Positions 10,449 through 22,681 of a DNA stretch of 64,000 nucleotides are shown piece after piece. The translations under genes were made by a program, and so were the position numbers. The stretch is from Tolypocladium sp. Sup5 PDA-1 (Eukaryota; Ascomycota; Sordariomycetes; Hypocreales; Ophiocordycipitaceae). Under the pieces are notes generated by a model. The model worked only from the letters and a program-made list of their open reading frames with translations, was not told the origin of the DNA and ran no database searches. The first letter of the stretch is position 1. Each line of letters opens with the position of its first letter. The stretch is from positions 558,001 to 622,000 of the forward strand of contig JPHH03000012.1 of assembly GCA_000750105.3 (NCBI GenBank), in the 5' to 3' direction.

Positions 10449-11940
10449 TCACCTCATGGGAGGCGGCGCAAAGGACGTCTGGATCTTGGTGATCTGCACC
10501 GGCGCACCCACACTGTTCCGCCCCTTTTGCCTCACGAGTTCCCTGGCAAGCCCGACTTCCTGGCCTTCAGGTTGGAACCGAGACTGGTTCATGACTGGCG
10601 AGCCAGTAAACACGGGGCTCGACATCATGCCTGGTGAGCTGCACGGCATGTACGGCGAACGGCTGAGCAGCGCCGCGGTGGAACGGGTGGACGTGGTGGA
10701 CGTGGGCGTCGTGTAGTCGTCCGCAGGGATCCGTCGTGGGGATGTATGTGCCGGGGCTGGCGCAGGCAGAGTCGTCACGATACTCGCCGGTTTATTCTCC
10801 CTTATGCCCAGGCCACTCGTACCGCTCTGCGCGTTCCACAGCCCCGTCCTCACGTTGCCTCCGGGACTGACGGCCGAGTGGTCCGCATACGGCGTCTTCT
10901 CATCAAAGAACCGCCCCTCATCATACTCCTCCTCCTCCTCCTCCTCCCGCCTGCCCTCACCCCTGTGCGTGAAAAAGGTCCCCGTGCGCGGCGTCTTGCA
11001 GCGAAACGACAGCGCCGAGGCCCGCGCGGCGCGGTTGCGGCGCTTGCGCAGCTGCACGAAGACGCAGCCGGCCGCGAGCGCGAGCGCGACGAGCCCGCCA
11101 ACGGCGACGCCGGCGATGGCGGGCGTGGACAGCGGCGATGTGCTGGAGTTGGAGTTGGAAGAGCCGGGGGAGGAGGGGGGGGAGGGCTGGGTGATTTGGA
11201 TGGTGGTGTTGGAGAAGACGGTGGCGTTGAGGCCGAGGAGGAGGCCTGGGGCGGGTTTCTGCTTGCAGCCTGCTTCGAGGGCGATGAGGACTATACGGTG
11301 GTGTCAGTGAAGGACTTGTCATGTGAGATGAGGAAAGGGGGCACGTACAGTTGGAGAGGTAGACGTGCGAGCCACCGGCCTGCACGCACTGCAGACACCC
11401 ATCGTAGTAACTCCCCAGCACAACGCCCCCATCAACACCACAGTAGCCAAACGGCTCCGCCGCCCCCGACGGATCCTGGATACCGCCCTTCAGCGCATCG
11501 CCCAGCCGTCCACACGCCTCGGACGTCATACACGGATTCGAGCCCACGCCCGTGGCGTTTGGATACCCGAGGACGCAGTAGTCGAACGCATACCGGAGAT
11601 TATCTACACCACCTCATCAGCACGGCGCCTTAGAGTGAAGCGTGAAGGGCGGCTTACACAAGAACCACGCCTGGTCGCTCTCGCTGCCCTGCGCAAAGGC
11701 GCTGCCCTGCAGACAGCCCGCGCAGCGCTGGAACTTCTGCCCGCGCGGCGTGCTGCGCAGCGGGCCGTCCTCGCAGGCAATGTCCCCGCCGCGCGTGTTG
11801 GACGAGTTCGGGTCCGAGGGGTCGAGGTCGGGCGACTCGATGCAGAGGGCCGCGCAGGGCGAGTTGGGCGTCACCTGCAGCGCGGACGTCGACGCGGAGA
11901 GCGTGGTGAGGGCGAGCAGGAGAGCGGCTCGGGTAGCCAT
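10449..11940 (-). CDS. Cysteine-rich single-pass membrane protein, paralog A
   Basis: Exons 11940-11658, 11603-11349 and 11290-10449 give 459 residues. An N-terminal signal peptide (MATRAALLLALTTLSASTSA) leads into LQVTPNSPCAALC and a cysteine-rich ectodomain with FQRCAGCLQ, FDYCVLGYPNATGVG, CGVDGG and CLQCVQAGG. A single membrane helix (AIAGVAVGGLVALALAAGCVF) is followed by a basic stop-transfer segment (QLRKRRNR) and a disordered tail with a Glu run. Both introns fall at the positions used by paralogs B and C: inside the Tyr codon of the YNLRY segment and after the YLSN segment. Topology suggests a plasma-membrane or wall-facing protein with a cytoplasmic tail. Relatives in other fungi are, I believe, often auto-labelled LPXTG-domain proteins, though I see no LPXTG motif here. 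Function unknown. Confidence 0.85.
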
Positions 11941-13029
11941 CTTCTCAACGACTCTTCTGCAACGACACGAACGAACCGCGTAACAGCTTTCCTCCTTGGG
12001 GTCTGTAAGAGCACACGCCCAGCTGTGAAACACACGCAGCAGATTACAAACTGAAAAATGAAGATATAAACCGAGACGCAGAAAACAGCGTGTGCCAGAC
12101 ACATCGACTACAGTAACCGAGAAAAAGAACGATACAACGAAAACGTAACGAGCGTGCCTTTCCGAATCAGAATGCAAAGCAACAAAAACACACAACCAAC
12201 AACGTAGCATGCGAGGAAAAAGGAGGCCGTGAAGAAGAGTATATGCACGCAGAAACCAACAACAGCAATCCTCCCAGGCTTCCCACCACCAGGCCCGCAA
12301 TCTCCCCTACCGCCCGTCCATCACACCCCCGGAATCCCATCACCAAGCCGCAGTCGCACAGAACGGCAGGTCTCAAAAACGGGCGGCAAAGAGCCTCGCC
12401 ATCGAATCGGGTGTGCGTGTTGCGTGCGGCGCGGGAAACCCCGTGTTAGTGCGGCTGGGGGATGGTTCGGCGCTTAACCAGGTCGCGCGTGTGGGTGACT
12501 TTGTTCAACGAGTCAACACCACGCGCGGTATCACCAATATTGAGCAGGGTGGGTAGTCCGCGACTGGGGAAGGGCCCAATTAACAGCCCAGGATGCATCT
12601 CTCTCTTGGCGTGCCGGAAGAGAATGATGCAGTACTCACGAGCCGCGAGACACCAGACGAAACCCAACGCATGCACGCCGCAAACCCACGGCGGTAATGC
12701 ATATTGAGTCGCAGACGCTCGCAAGCGCTGGATTCCGTCTTGACTCACGGGACCAACACGTTGTTCGTCCCATCTCGTATGATCAGTTGCGCCAGTCGCG
12801 GGTAACGCCGAGGGGGGCTCAGTTCTGCATCGCAACTGGTCACGGGTAGTCGAGCGCCGGCTGTTTTTATGGTGTCAATGTTCTGAGCCTCCTCTACTCC
12901 TAAAATTTTCGTACCAAAAACGCCAGTTGCCAGAGCCAGAAACATATGGTACAGCAAGACCGTCTCCATATCGACAAACAAATAGCAAGAATCCCCCAAT
13001 CCCCCACCGCAGCTCCACCCATGTCCCCT
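11941..13029. other. Intergenic region, paralog A promoter / CBF5 3' end
   Basis: This 1.1-kb stretch has no supported gene. A 129-codon minus-strand frame at 12446-12835 shows no recognisable feature and was not called. Confidence 0.5.
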
Positions 13030-14690
13030 TTAGTCGCTGTCGTCCGAGTCGGCCTCGCCCTTGGAAGCCTTCTTTGCCGCCTTGGCAGCCTTCTTCTCGG
13101 CCTTCCGTCGTTTCCGCTCAGCCTTCTCATCGGGCGTCTCGCCCTCGTGCTTCTTTCTCTTCTTCTTGTCACCGTCATCCGCGGGCGTCTCGGGCTGGAC
13201 AATCTCCATCTTGGTAGTCTCCTCGACAGCCTTCTTGGGCGTGGTGGCAGCGGCAGCGGCAGCGGCAGAAGCATCCGGCATGCTAAAGTCCTGGTATCCC
13301 GAGGTCCACTTGGCCGGGGTGGCGTCATTGGCTCTGCCGTACTTGTCCAGCTTGCCATCGGCCTTGAGCTTCTTCTTCTCCAGGGCCACAGGGCCGAGGC
13401 CCCATCGTCGCGGGTACAGATCGCGCTCCATGATGCATCGCTTGACCTTGGCGACGACTCCGTGGTCGCACGTCGACATCTCCACAGTAGACATCTGGGC
13501 GATGCCCAGCGCAATGGCCTCTCCCTTGGTGGTCATCAGGACGACCTCCTCGTGGTGCTCAATGGCAGATTCTGTAATATTGTCGTTAGTTACGGCCAAC
13601 TTCATCTTCAACAGGAGGGTGAGCACGAACCGTATCTCAAGAGACCGGGAAGCATGAGCTTGGCACCGTAGCACACGGCGTTGACGGCGCTGTCCTTGAC
13701 AACCAGGCGCTTGTAAGAGGTCAAGAGGGTCTCGAGCGGCGAGATGACCTTGCGCAGGTACGACTCGTCGCGGGTGTTGTCCATCATCCACTGCGCATCC
13801 AGCACGTCGTGCAGCGTAACCAGCTGCTTGGACTCGTCCATGGCACCACTTCGCACACGGCGCAGCTCCTGCATGTGGGCGCCAACACCCAGCAGCAGAC
13901 CCAAGTGCACGCAAAGGGTTCGGATGTAGGTACCAGCCTCGCAGCTGACCCAGAAGACACCCAGGTGGCGGTCGTTGTCGAACTCGATGAGCTTGCTCTC
14001 GTGGATGGTTCGGATACGGAGCTGTCGCTTGACGGCAGAGATCAAGGGGGGGCGCTGGAAGAGAGCGCCGGTGAGGGTCTCGAGGGCGCGGGCGAACTGG
14101 GCCTGGCCGCCGGGCACCTTGTCGTGGAGACGGATGACGCAGACGTATTCCTTTCCGGCACCCTGCTGGGACTTGACGAGGCGGGTCGCGCGGTCGATGC
14201 AGACAATCAGGCATCCCGTGACCTTGGGATCGAGGGTACCGCTGTGGCCAGTCTTCTCGACGCTGTTTTACCGCCTGTTAGCCTGCGATCCTTGGAGGCT
14301 CAGGTAGAAGGGGCACTAACCGGAGCATGCGCTTCACCCAAGCGACGACCTCGTGACTGGACGGGTTCGAGGGCTTGTCCAGGTTGATAACACCGGAGCT
14401 AATGTACGACTTGATGTCGCGCTTCAACGGGGAGCATCCATTGGGGATGGGGGTGAAATGCCCCGTGCGGACGAGCACTGCAATCGCACAATTCGTTAGC
14501 ACAATTGCCCTCCAAGACGATGCCAATTGACGTCCATACGACGTCAATCCAGCGGAAAAGAGGCAATCCGCCACTCACGTTTGTCATAGTTCTTGAGGAG
14601 CAGCGGCCATGAGCTCGTGTCCAGGGCTGGGGTCACGGCCTGAGGCTTGATGGTGTACTCGTCGTCCTTCTTCGCGACGTCCATGGTCAT
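13030..14690 (-). CDS. CBF5: CBF5/dyskerin, H/ACA snoRNP pseudouridine synthase
   Basis: Four exons (14690-14579, 14477-14321, 14262-13631, 13571-13030) give 480 residues, close to yeast Cbf5 (483). The TruB-type catalytic motif KTGHSGTLDPKVTG places the catalytic Asp at residue 101. RTLCVHLG and GGQAQFARALETLTGALFQRPP are also TruB-family blocks. A PUA domain follows (VLMTTKGEAIALGIAQ), and the C-terminus is a KKKRKK/KAAKAAKK tail typical of nucleolar Cbf5. The enzyme isomerises uridines in rRNA guided by H/ACA RNAs. Two in-frame ATGs lie six bases apart (14690 and 14684); the second sits in a stronger ACCATGG context, so the mature start may lack Met-Thr. The gene sits between two members of the cysteine-rich membrane family without any evident functional link. 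Confidence 0.96.
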
Positions 14691-15246
14691 CTTGCAAAAC
14701 GGAGAAATTCAAACTGATGATGTAACCGGGCCCCTGCTGGAAGTAGGGTAGCACTCGTGTGGGAAGACTCGACGAGGGCGGTGCTTGCAGGCTCGAGGTG
14801 ATGATATTCTTCCTGCCCGGTGTTTGTGGTTGGAAGCTTCCAAATTTTTTTTGCAAGTCGCTGCGTGTGGGGGCATTGAGCCTCGTGGTGCTGTGGCGCT
14901 GGCGAGGGGCTAGTCCTCTTTTGGGGAGAGTTGCATTCAAGCCACACTCGTCAGCCACAGGGCCACTGGGACTTTCGGTGAGGGTCGTGTGATTCAACTT
15001 CAACCCCCTTGTCTTCACATTGCCTTTCGTCTACACTGCAAATACAGAGTCATTTCAAGGGAAATGAACTAGTAGCCGTCTAGGCTGTCCGATGTGAGAG
15101 AAAACAACCCCAAAAGATATCCAGCATCCCATGTGTGCCCTGTGGCGGTATCTTTATACTCCCAACACCATGCAAAATTCATCAGTGCGGTCTTCTCGAG
15201 ACAGCCAGCGCACGCAACACGGCCATTCAGTCAGTCAATTCCACGA
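14691..15246. other. CBF5 promoter region
   Basis: This 556-bp stretch lies upstream of CBF5 and downstream of paralog B. It contains an AAATTTT-plus-T run at about 14842-14852, similar to an RRPE element. No gene is seen. Confidence 0.4.
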
Positions 15247-16756
15247 CTAGAACGCGTTCCCGCTCCTTGCGTCGTGCTCGTTCAAGGCGTACTGCCTCGG
15301 TGGGCTGTTTTCAGCCCTTCCATAGCCCGGGTGGCCCAGCACTGGTGTCTCGGTTCGCGGCATGCGAACATGTCCCTTGGAGCTGCCGCTTTCCGCGCTG
15401 TCAACCTCATGCATTTCATATGCCTCCTCCCTGACCTTTCCCTTTCCATCAGATGACGAAGGGGACCAGTGGCTACCGCTCACATCACCTCCGAAAGCGC
15501 CTCCGAGAGCAAGGCCGATGTTTTGGGTTCGGCCAACTGCCCCCTGCGGCCACTGCATGTTCTGCGCGAACTGGGCGTTGACAGGGCTACTGTACTGGCT
15601 CGAGTACGGCGAGAAATACGTGGGGAATGGCTTTTCAGGGCTTGCCGTCTTGGGCGAGTCATCCCACCCTCGAAGCGGTTGTTGGCTAAGAGGAGTGTCA
15701 TCCCATCCTCGGAAGGGCTGTTGACTGGCGGGCGTTTCCGCCATGTCGCCCCGGGCCTGGGCGTTGGGTGACGGCCAGCCTTGTTGTGCGCATGTGGCCT
15801 CCAACCTTCGCAGGTAGGCCTTTCTTCTGCGCTTGCCATTCAAGACGATGCCGCAACCAAGGATCATCAGGAGAAACACAAAACCGCCGATGGCGATGCC
15901 TACTTTGGCACCCAAGTTGAGCGGCCCTTGATCGAACCAGTTTGGGTTGACGGAGGCCGTCGGTGATGGGGCCGTGATGTTGACTTGGGTAGAGGAGAAC
16001 ACGTTGCCCTCGAGGCCAACAGAGATGCCCAGCGCTGGCCTCTGTTCGCAACCAGCTTGAAGGGTAGTGACGACTACAAACGTGTGTCAGTCACAAGTCA
16101 AAGCGAAAATACTCTGGCTGATGAGTTCACTCACAATTCGCCAAGTATAGGTTCCCTGCCGCCTGTAGGCAGTCTGTGCAGCCTTTGAAGTCGAGGCTGT
16201 CAGTGACTGGCCACAGGTCACAGTATTCATAACTCTTGTACGTGGACGACAGGTTCTTATATTCGATTGCGTCTCGGAAGGGGCCACACGCTTTGCTAAG
16301 AGGAAGCATTAGCCCACAGATCATTTTACCAGTACCAGCCGACTTTACCTCGTGATGCACGGCGTGTTGACGACGTTCTTGTTATCAGGGACGCCGAAGA
16401 GGCAGTACGATACTGTGTATCGCAGGTTGTCTGTGAGAGGCGGACACGGTCAGTGCACGCGGTCGCGACAATGGGCCGCATCGGACAGAAAGCAACATAC
16501 ACAACATCGACTGCACATCGCTGTCGTTGTTCTTGTGGTAGGTGCTTTGCATCTCGCATTGCACGCAGCCCTGGAACAGCTGGCCCGTTACGCCCGAGTA
16601 GCTCTTCTCCGGGCAGACGACGTCGTCCGGCGACGTCGAGTCGAGCACATTGCCGCAGTTGGTCGAGCATGGGGATCCAGGCGCAACGAGAATGGCCTGC
16701 GCCGCAGGGAGCGAAAGCCCCCCGGCGAGGGCGAGATTCCTCGAGAGCCGTCGCAT
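15247..16756 (-). CDS. Cysteine-rich single-pass membrane protein, paralog B
   Basis: Exons 16756-16501, 16430-16349, 16295-16135 and 16073-15247 give 441 residues. A signal peptide (MRRLSRNLALAGGLSLPAAQA) precedes ILVAPGSPCSTNC, followed by FQGCVQCEM, YNLRYTVSYCLFGVP, PCITSKACG, GCTDCLQAAGNLYLAN and LQAGCEQRPALG, all aligning with paralog A. One membrane helix (VGIAIGGFVFLLMILGCGIV) leads into basic NGKRRRKAYLRR, then a disordered tail with two near-identical GWDD[TS]PLSQQP-type blocks, ending in RSGNAF. Introns one and three match A and C; the middle intron, inside CIT-SKACG, is unique to B. The ectodomain is shorter between the first cysteines. Function unknown; topology suggests a surface receptor-like or wall-associated protein. 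Confidence 0.85.
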
Positions 16757-18563
16757 GTTTCTGGGAGGTCCTTTCGATGTGGGTTTGCGCAGGAGTCGTG
16801 TGTGAACGTCGAGGTGGCGAGCCTTGAGCTGGGCAGCGATCTTGGCCGTGTTACATCCCACTGCCGAAGGTGATACCTAGCTTTCTGAGCTCTCGGGTAC
16901 AAGACCGGCGCGTCGACGGAGACGGCGACCTAAGTTATAACCCTCAACAGCCACGGGTTTATCGCTGAAGATGTTGCTTGGTGTGATGGATTCTGCAGCG
17001 TCGCATTGTGTTGGTTGTTCACGAAACGCAACGGACGGCATGAGCCTGCCCACCTCTCCCCTCGGCTGGCTAGCTCATCACTCAAGCTCCGCACGACCGC
17101 CATTCACGAGCCTCATGTGCCGTCCCGTCCCTCGTATGGCAATAAGCACACCCTGGGTCCCGAAAGCCCCCATCCCCCTCCTCTGGCCGACCCCAACCAA
17201 CCCCAGCCTCGCCAGCGATCCTTCCCACCACGGCCGCCACCGCCGGAAGAAGCTGCAGCAGGCGGCAGGACACGGAAGGGTCGAATGGTGCAAAAGCTGG
17301 GGGCAATGGGGGGGCGAGGACTGAGAGAATGTGTGCTCTGCCATGCAGTAGGTCAGCCACTCCTGCGGAAGTCTCTCAGTTGATCCCTGTGCAATCTGCA
17401 AGGGCCCCTGCTCTATCTCACTTCCGCGAGCACAACGCTGCGTTTATCGAGCTCCCATTGGCGATGTTCAGCGTCCACGGCGCTTAATTCAAGCCACTGG
17501 ACAGGGCCGATGGGGCCCCACTGGGCTTCGTTGGTCCGTTTCCCCGCCACGGCACGGTCCTCGGCCAGTGACGGTGACCGCCCCCGCTCTCATCGACCTC
17601 GCTCACCTCGATGGGATGGAAACCGCCGAGCCCTTTGTGACAGGAACGAATGACTCTAGCGCCCTATGCGGCCAGCGGTCGAGTGATGGGCCGCTGAGAT
17701 GCCCCCGTCCAGCCGTGCCAGCACTCGGTTCAGCAGTCGACCCTCTGATATGCACCAACGGGGCCAACTAGGTAGAGGCCTCTCCGCCACCCCAGCGATG
17801 CCGTGTAACCTTGTTGACTGAGCTTGCAGGTCACGACGCATTCGGCTGTGTTGGTCAGAAAGCGGCTAGCGGGCTGTGTGCCAAGGCGGGCCTCGATCCC
17901 TCGATCCCGTTCGCCTTTCAGTCTGGGGTCAGGGAATTGTCGGGGATTATGTGGCGTGGAGACGCGGGCATTGGTCGACTAGGACAGGAGAGTGCTCTCG
18001 CCAAGCTCGAGATGTTGGCATCATCCGTCATCAAGAGCGAACGCCTAACTAGGGCCCATTGTGAAGCCATGACAGTGTGCAGAGTACTCCGTCTACGTGC
18101 AGCCTCCGGTTATACAGCGAACTTTAAGCCATGGCCTTGATACTGTCTCGAGAGATATGAAGAGAAAAATTAATTCTTTGTTAGCCCGGTTCATCCCCAT
18201 CGCTAATGATATATGTAGCCCAGAGACATACCTCTGCCTGCCAAATGCGCTAACTACTATGAATATAAATATCTATCGTAGATGTAGTCAAGGGTTGCGG
18301 TACAAGGACAGCCAACCTGAAGGTATCATAACAACCGGCTACTCGTGAGGGCAGCAAAAGTGAAAGAAAAAAAAAGCATTGTCATTAGCCCGTCATCATC
18401 CCATTCCCGCCTTTCCCCCGTCCCACCCGCCGTCCTCCGTAGTGCTGTACAGCAGCGTTTACAAAAGTTCATTGATCTTGCTGGCCTCAAGTGCATCAGG
18501 GCCGTGTGAAGTGAATGTGAAAAGTGTGAGGGACGGGTTTGAGGTGGTCCCCCTGCAACCTGC
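16757..18563. other. Gene-free stretch between paralog B and the NTA1-like gene
   Basis: This 1.8-kb stretch contains only short unsupported frames. It should hold the paralog B promoter on its left and the amidase 3' UTR on its right. Confidence 0.5.
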
Positions 18564-21500
18564 CTAAGCCATAGTGCTTCGACGCAGCTCCACGCTCTGG
18601 ACCTTTTCGTCCTTGGCGCATCGAGTCGACAAGTCGTCTCCACTCAGGCCGCCATTAGGGAGTGATTCTATGTCGCTGTCGTCAGGGGCGAAAGCCATGG
18701 CTCTGGGTGTGGCAGCGTTGAAGAATGAAGGCGTAGCCGGCGATCGGCCTGGCGTAGAGATGGACTGCGAGGAACTGCGGTCACTGGCTGCAGTCCCCTC
18801 TGTGGTGTTGGATCCTCTGTGGTCTTTAGACTCCTGGGCAGTTTCTGGAGTCTTGCGGTCTGTTTCTGTCGAACTGCCCTGTCTCTGGTTTCCCAATGTA
18901 GGCATCGGGGTTGCAGCATTAGATGTGCGGTTATCGTCGAGTTGCAACGGGGCCTCGGGAGATGCACTCGATAATTCGCCGTTTGCGCTGGGGTCAGAGC
19001 GCCGTCTCCCATGCACAGGACAATTTGGACAGACGATTGCCTCAAATCTCGCAAATTCAATCATCTCCCGTGAGTGGGAGTGGTGGCGGCCAGATCGAGA
19101 TTCATGTCCGTTGGATGGGCGTCGGCCGCTTCGATGCTCGGTTTCACCCGAAGGGCGATTGCGGAACTGAGCATAGAAGGCCTCAGCACTCACAGAATCC
19201 ACCGATGGTGCCCGATGAGAAATCGAACCAGTCGGGTCCGACTTGGTGGGAGAAACCTTCGGTCCCGGTTGCCGACCACGGCTGGCGGCACGGGAAACAG
19301 GTCGAGTATTCGGCATCATACCTGGTGCGCACGAAGGGTCAGCACTAGAGGACCGATGACCGCTATTCACAGCTGTGAAGGAGCTGCTGCGTTGATGGCG
19401 GTTGAAACGAGACAGGGGCCGCTGCTGGGTTCCCGATACCGGAGTTTGAGTGACAGACGAAGGCTGATTGCCATTATCCAGGATGCTTGGGCTCGCACCA
19501 ATGTGGATTGTCTGTTGATCGTTTTGCGATTCCTTGGCGTCAATTGGAGGGCCTCGGTAGCCGTTTCGCGACTTTGGCGACCGAGGTCGATCGGGCACAG
19601 GAGTGGCATTGGTCGACTCTCCACGCATCTTGCTGACAGACTCGGCTCGCTGGGAGATGCTCTCTAGATGCTGCGTTATGGCCGTCGTAACGTCGCGTTG
19701 GCTCAAGGCAGAGTCAGATCTATTGTGATTGCGAGACCGACTGGCGTTGCGCGATTTTGGCGACGGTGGCCGAACCGGTTGTTTCTCTTTCTTGGAGGCC
19801 GACTTCGCTGTCCCGGCGGACGACCTCGACCGCTTTGTGCGATTTGAGGAGGTATTCGATTGAGGAGACTGCGAATCGTGGTGCCGGGTCTCCTGCGGAG
19901 TCAGATTGTTTTTCACCCGATCATCTTCGCCAGTCCTGCTCGCCTCTCGCGAGACCTCTTTGATTGCTGGCCATGGAAACGGCTCAGGTTTTCTGCCAAT
20001 GGGCGTTCCAGGCTGCCATGTCCCCCCCGAGACGGGGGTCCTCAGAAGAGTGTCAGGCGGCCGCCAGAACCAGCGTGAGACAGGTGAGATGTCATCAAAT
20101 GGAGTCGTAGGACTGAACCCATCGTCGGCACGCGAAATGGTGACGTGCCCACCGTATATCCGTTTCTCAGAGTGAAAGCTATTGGAAGGATACCCGCTCA
20201 GGGGTGCTCCACTGTGCGGGTATGGAGTGCTGTCCTCTGGTGGACGAGGATTTGACTTGACAGTTTGTATCGATGCCTCAGACTCGTCGGACCTGACGGA
20301 TTGCATTGACTTCTCCGACCTTGCGGATGCAGCGCTAATTGGGTGGTCTGGAGCATACTGATACGGTATTGATGAGGGGGACACCGGAATGATCAGCTTC
20401 GGTCGAATTGCCATGGGCGTTGGGCTGGGAGCGGATGGCGTTGGGATATCGAAGCTTTCCGAGCCAGGGGATTGTGCAGAACCGTGAGCGACAAGATCAG
20501 GTATGGTGATAGGCGGAGCCTTGCGTCGCTTTGGCGCTTCCGATGCCAAGCTGTCTGGAAGCTTGGGCAGTGGTGGCAGCGACGACGCGCTAGGCGCTGG
20601 AGGCGACTTGCGTCCCGGAGATCGGCCTCTGGCGGTAGACTCCTTGGGATTCGAGCGACGTGACGTCTGGTCCTTGGTCGAACCCGAAGCGCCGCCACTA
20701 GGTGATGGTTTGTCCCCGGATGTGTCCTTGGCCTTGTCTGATCTTGACTCGCCCGACCCCTTTTCCCCAGGACCAACCACGTCATTGCGTTTGTCGGTCG
20801 AAACATTTGGCGACTTCTCGAGGGTGCCAGTAAGCTTGATGCCGCTGCTTTCATTGTCGGGACGATAAACCAGCTTCGCGTATGGCGGGTTGGTTGTGTC
20901 CACAACCAACAGTTCCTTCTCTCCACGGCCTAGCAAGCCATAGACCTTGACCTCACCGTCGTGGATGCCGATGACTGCGCTCGTTCCGGCGTACGTTGCT
21001 TCGTCCTCTGTTCCTGTGCGATTGCAGAAGACGACGATGATCTCATCCTGGTTGTCCGACCGAATAAGAGGCTCAAGGCGTGTCACCCAGTAAGTCAGAG
21101 TGTCCATGTCTGGCTCGTTTGGCATGCGACTGAATCTCCGAGGGTCCTCTCTTGTCATCCATGCCATGGAGACGATGACCAGGTTAGACTCTACCTCCAG
21201 AACATGAAATGCAAACTCAAAGGCATGCCACGGAGCCTCGAATTTGTATGGACTGTGCGTGGTTAGCGACCATGACATTGTGCATGTGCAATGAGCGACG
21301 TACTTGAGATCCATGCCTATCAAAATCAAGTTAGTGAAAAGGAGTCAACTAATAATCTGAGTTTGGCACTTACATATCCCGATGGAAGTGTTCCCGAGTC
21401 CCGGGATGTACCCTTCGAAGAAGCCGCGATTGCCCTCCAGAGCCCATGACTCGTCCGTATAGTAGAGGAATGATTTGCGATAGTTGGCAATCGTTTCGCC

Positions 21501-21926
21501 ATCTCCATTGACCACGATCGCAGAGTTGTAGTATTCGGGGCCTGTTGGCCATTTCGGAGACACGTCGACCTTCTCTGGGTAGCCAACGGTGACATTACAG
21601 TTGTACCGGAGAGCGATCGTCCTAGCCCACAGTGAAGTGATGCCAGAGCCTGAGGGTTCGAGGAAAGGCGTGATGTCCTGGAGCGACTTGAAGTTGTACC
21701 CTGAGACGTGTCAGCGGCGTGGGAAATGGCCAAGGGGATTGGCGCTCTCGTCACGGGACAGCGCCGAACTGTTCGCCGGGCGCGACTTACCAGAGAAAGC
21801 CAGCTCGGGTAGTACGAGAAGATCCAAGTCTTCGGGGTTCGCTTTCGACAAAACGGCGTCAGCGCGGTTCAGGTTGTTGTCGACGTCTCCCACCTGGGGA
21901 GCAAACTGCAGGCAAGCAATCCGCAT
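18564..21926 (-). CDS. NTA1: Nitrilase-superfamily N-terminal amidase (NTA1-like) with long disordered tail
   Basis: Exons 21926-21791, 21700-21374, 21316-21304 (only 13 nt) and 21252-18564 give 1054 residues. The first 280 or so form a carbon-nitrogen hydrolase domain with the full catalytic set: Glu41 in LPELAFSG, Lys121 in NYRKSFLYYTDE, and Cys155 in GICMDLNPYKFEAPW. The CMDLNPYKFEAP signature fits Nta1, which deamidates N-terminal Asn/Gln and feeds proteins into the Arg/N-degron pathway. Yeast Nta1 is about 457 residues; here more than 700 extra residues follow, rich in Ser, Pro, Arg and Lys, with a CPNCPVHGRRR motif about 200 residues from the end. The tail is in the same exon as the end of the hydrolase domain, so it is not a mis-join. 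Substrate specificity is inferred. Confidence 0.85.
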
Positions 21927-22660
21927 CGTGGCGATCGTTCGGACGGCGACGTGACGTATCCCACGAACTATCAAGCAGCGCCTTTCCTGTTCCTCGGTGC
22001 TCTTGGGCACTGCGCAACTGTGGGCGCCTCACGGCGAAAACGAACACAGAAACGATGAACAAGCGCTGACGGAGCAAGAATCACAAATGTTTAAGTTGAT
22101 GAAGCGGAGAGGATGAGGAAAGAGGCACCGAAGTAGTAATGAGTGAGGGCTGAGCCTAATTTAGCACAGAGGTGGGACCTAACGTGGTTGAGGGCGGGGA
22201 GCCAGGCCATGCCAATGGGACGACCAGCCTCAGGAGATGCGTCTGTGGAAGCAGAAGTGTAAAGTGTACATGCGTGCGTATTCTCCGTCCGAATGCGCCG
22301 TACTCCGTGGGATGGTGGTGAGAAGAACTGTATGTTGGTCGTCCCCAGTTCAGCGATATCAGGGTGGGGTAATGCTGGACGCAGCCAACCGCAGGTTTCC
22401 GTTACGCGCTGGGGGAACATCAGGGGGAACATGTCGGCGCGCAAGGCATCCTGGATCCTGCCAGCCGCTGGACACCTCCACCACTGGATTGAGCTTGGGC
22501 TGAGCAGCAGCTTGTGCCTGATAGGGCATTCTCGACAGCGACCCGCAGCGTCGCCAGCCAGTCACAAGCCCTGGACAGAACCAACATCTTTCCTCACATG
22601 CGAGCGTGCATCTGCACTGATCACCTCGCTGTTGGCTCAGCTCCGAAGGCCATGAGGAGG

Positions 22661-22681
22661 CCTACCTACCTGGTAGATAGG
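22661..22681. repeat. Imperfect inverted repeat
   Basis: CCTACCTACC and GGTAGATAGG form ten-base arms around a single T with one mismatch. It lies in gene-free DNA. Confidence 0.4.

Noticed and set aside
11365..12054. 229-codon plus-strand frame opposite paralog A
   Set aside because: Antisense shadow of the well-supported minus-strand exons.
12446..12835. 129-codon minus-strand frame
   Set aside because: The end looks slightly protein-like, but there is no start context, intron or family match.
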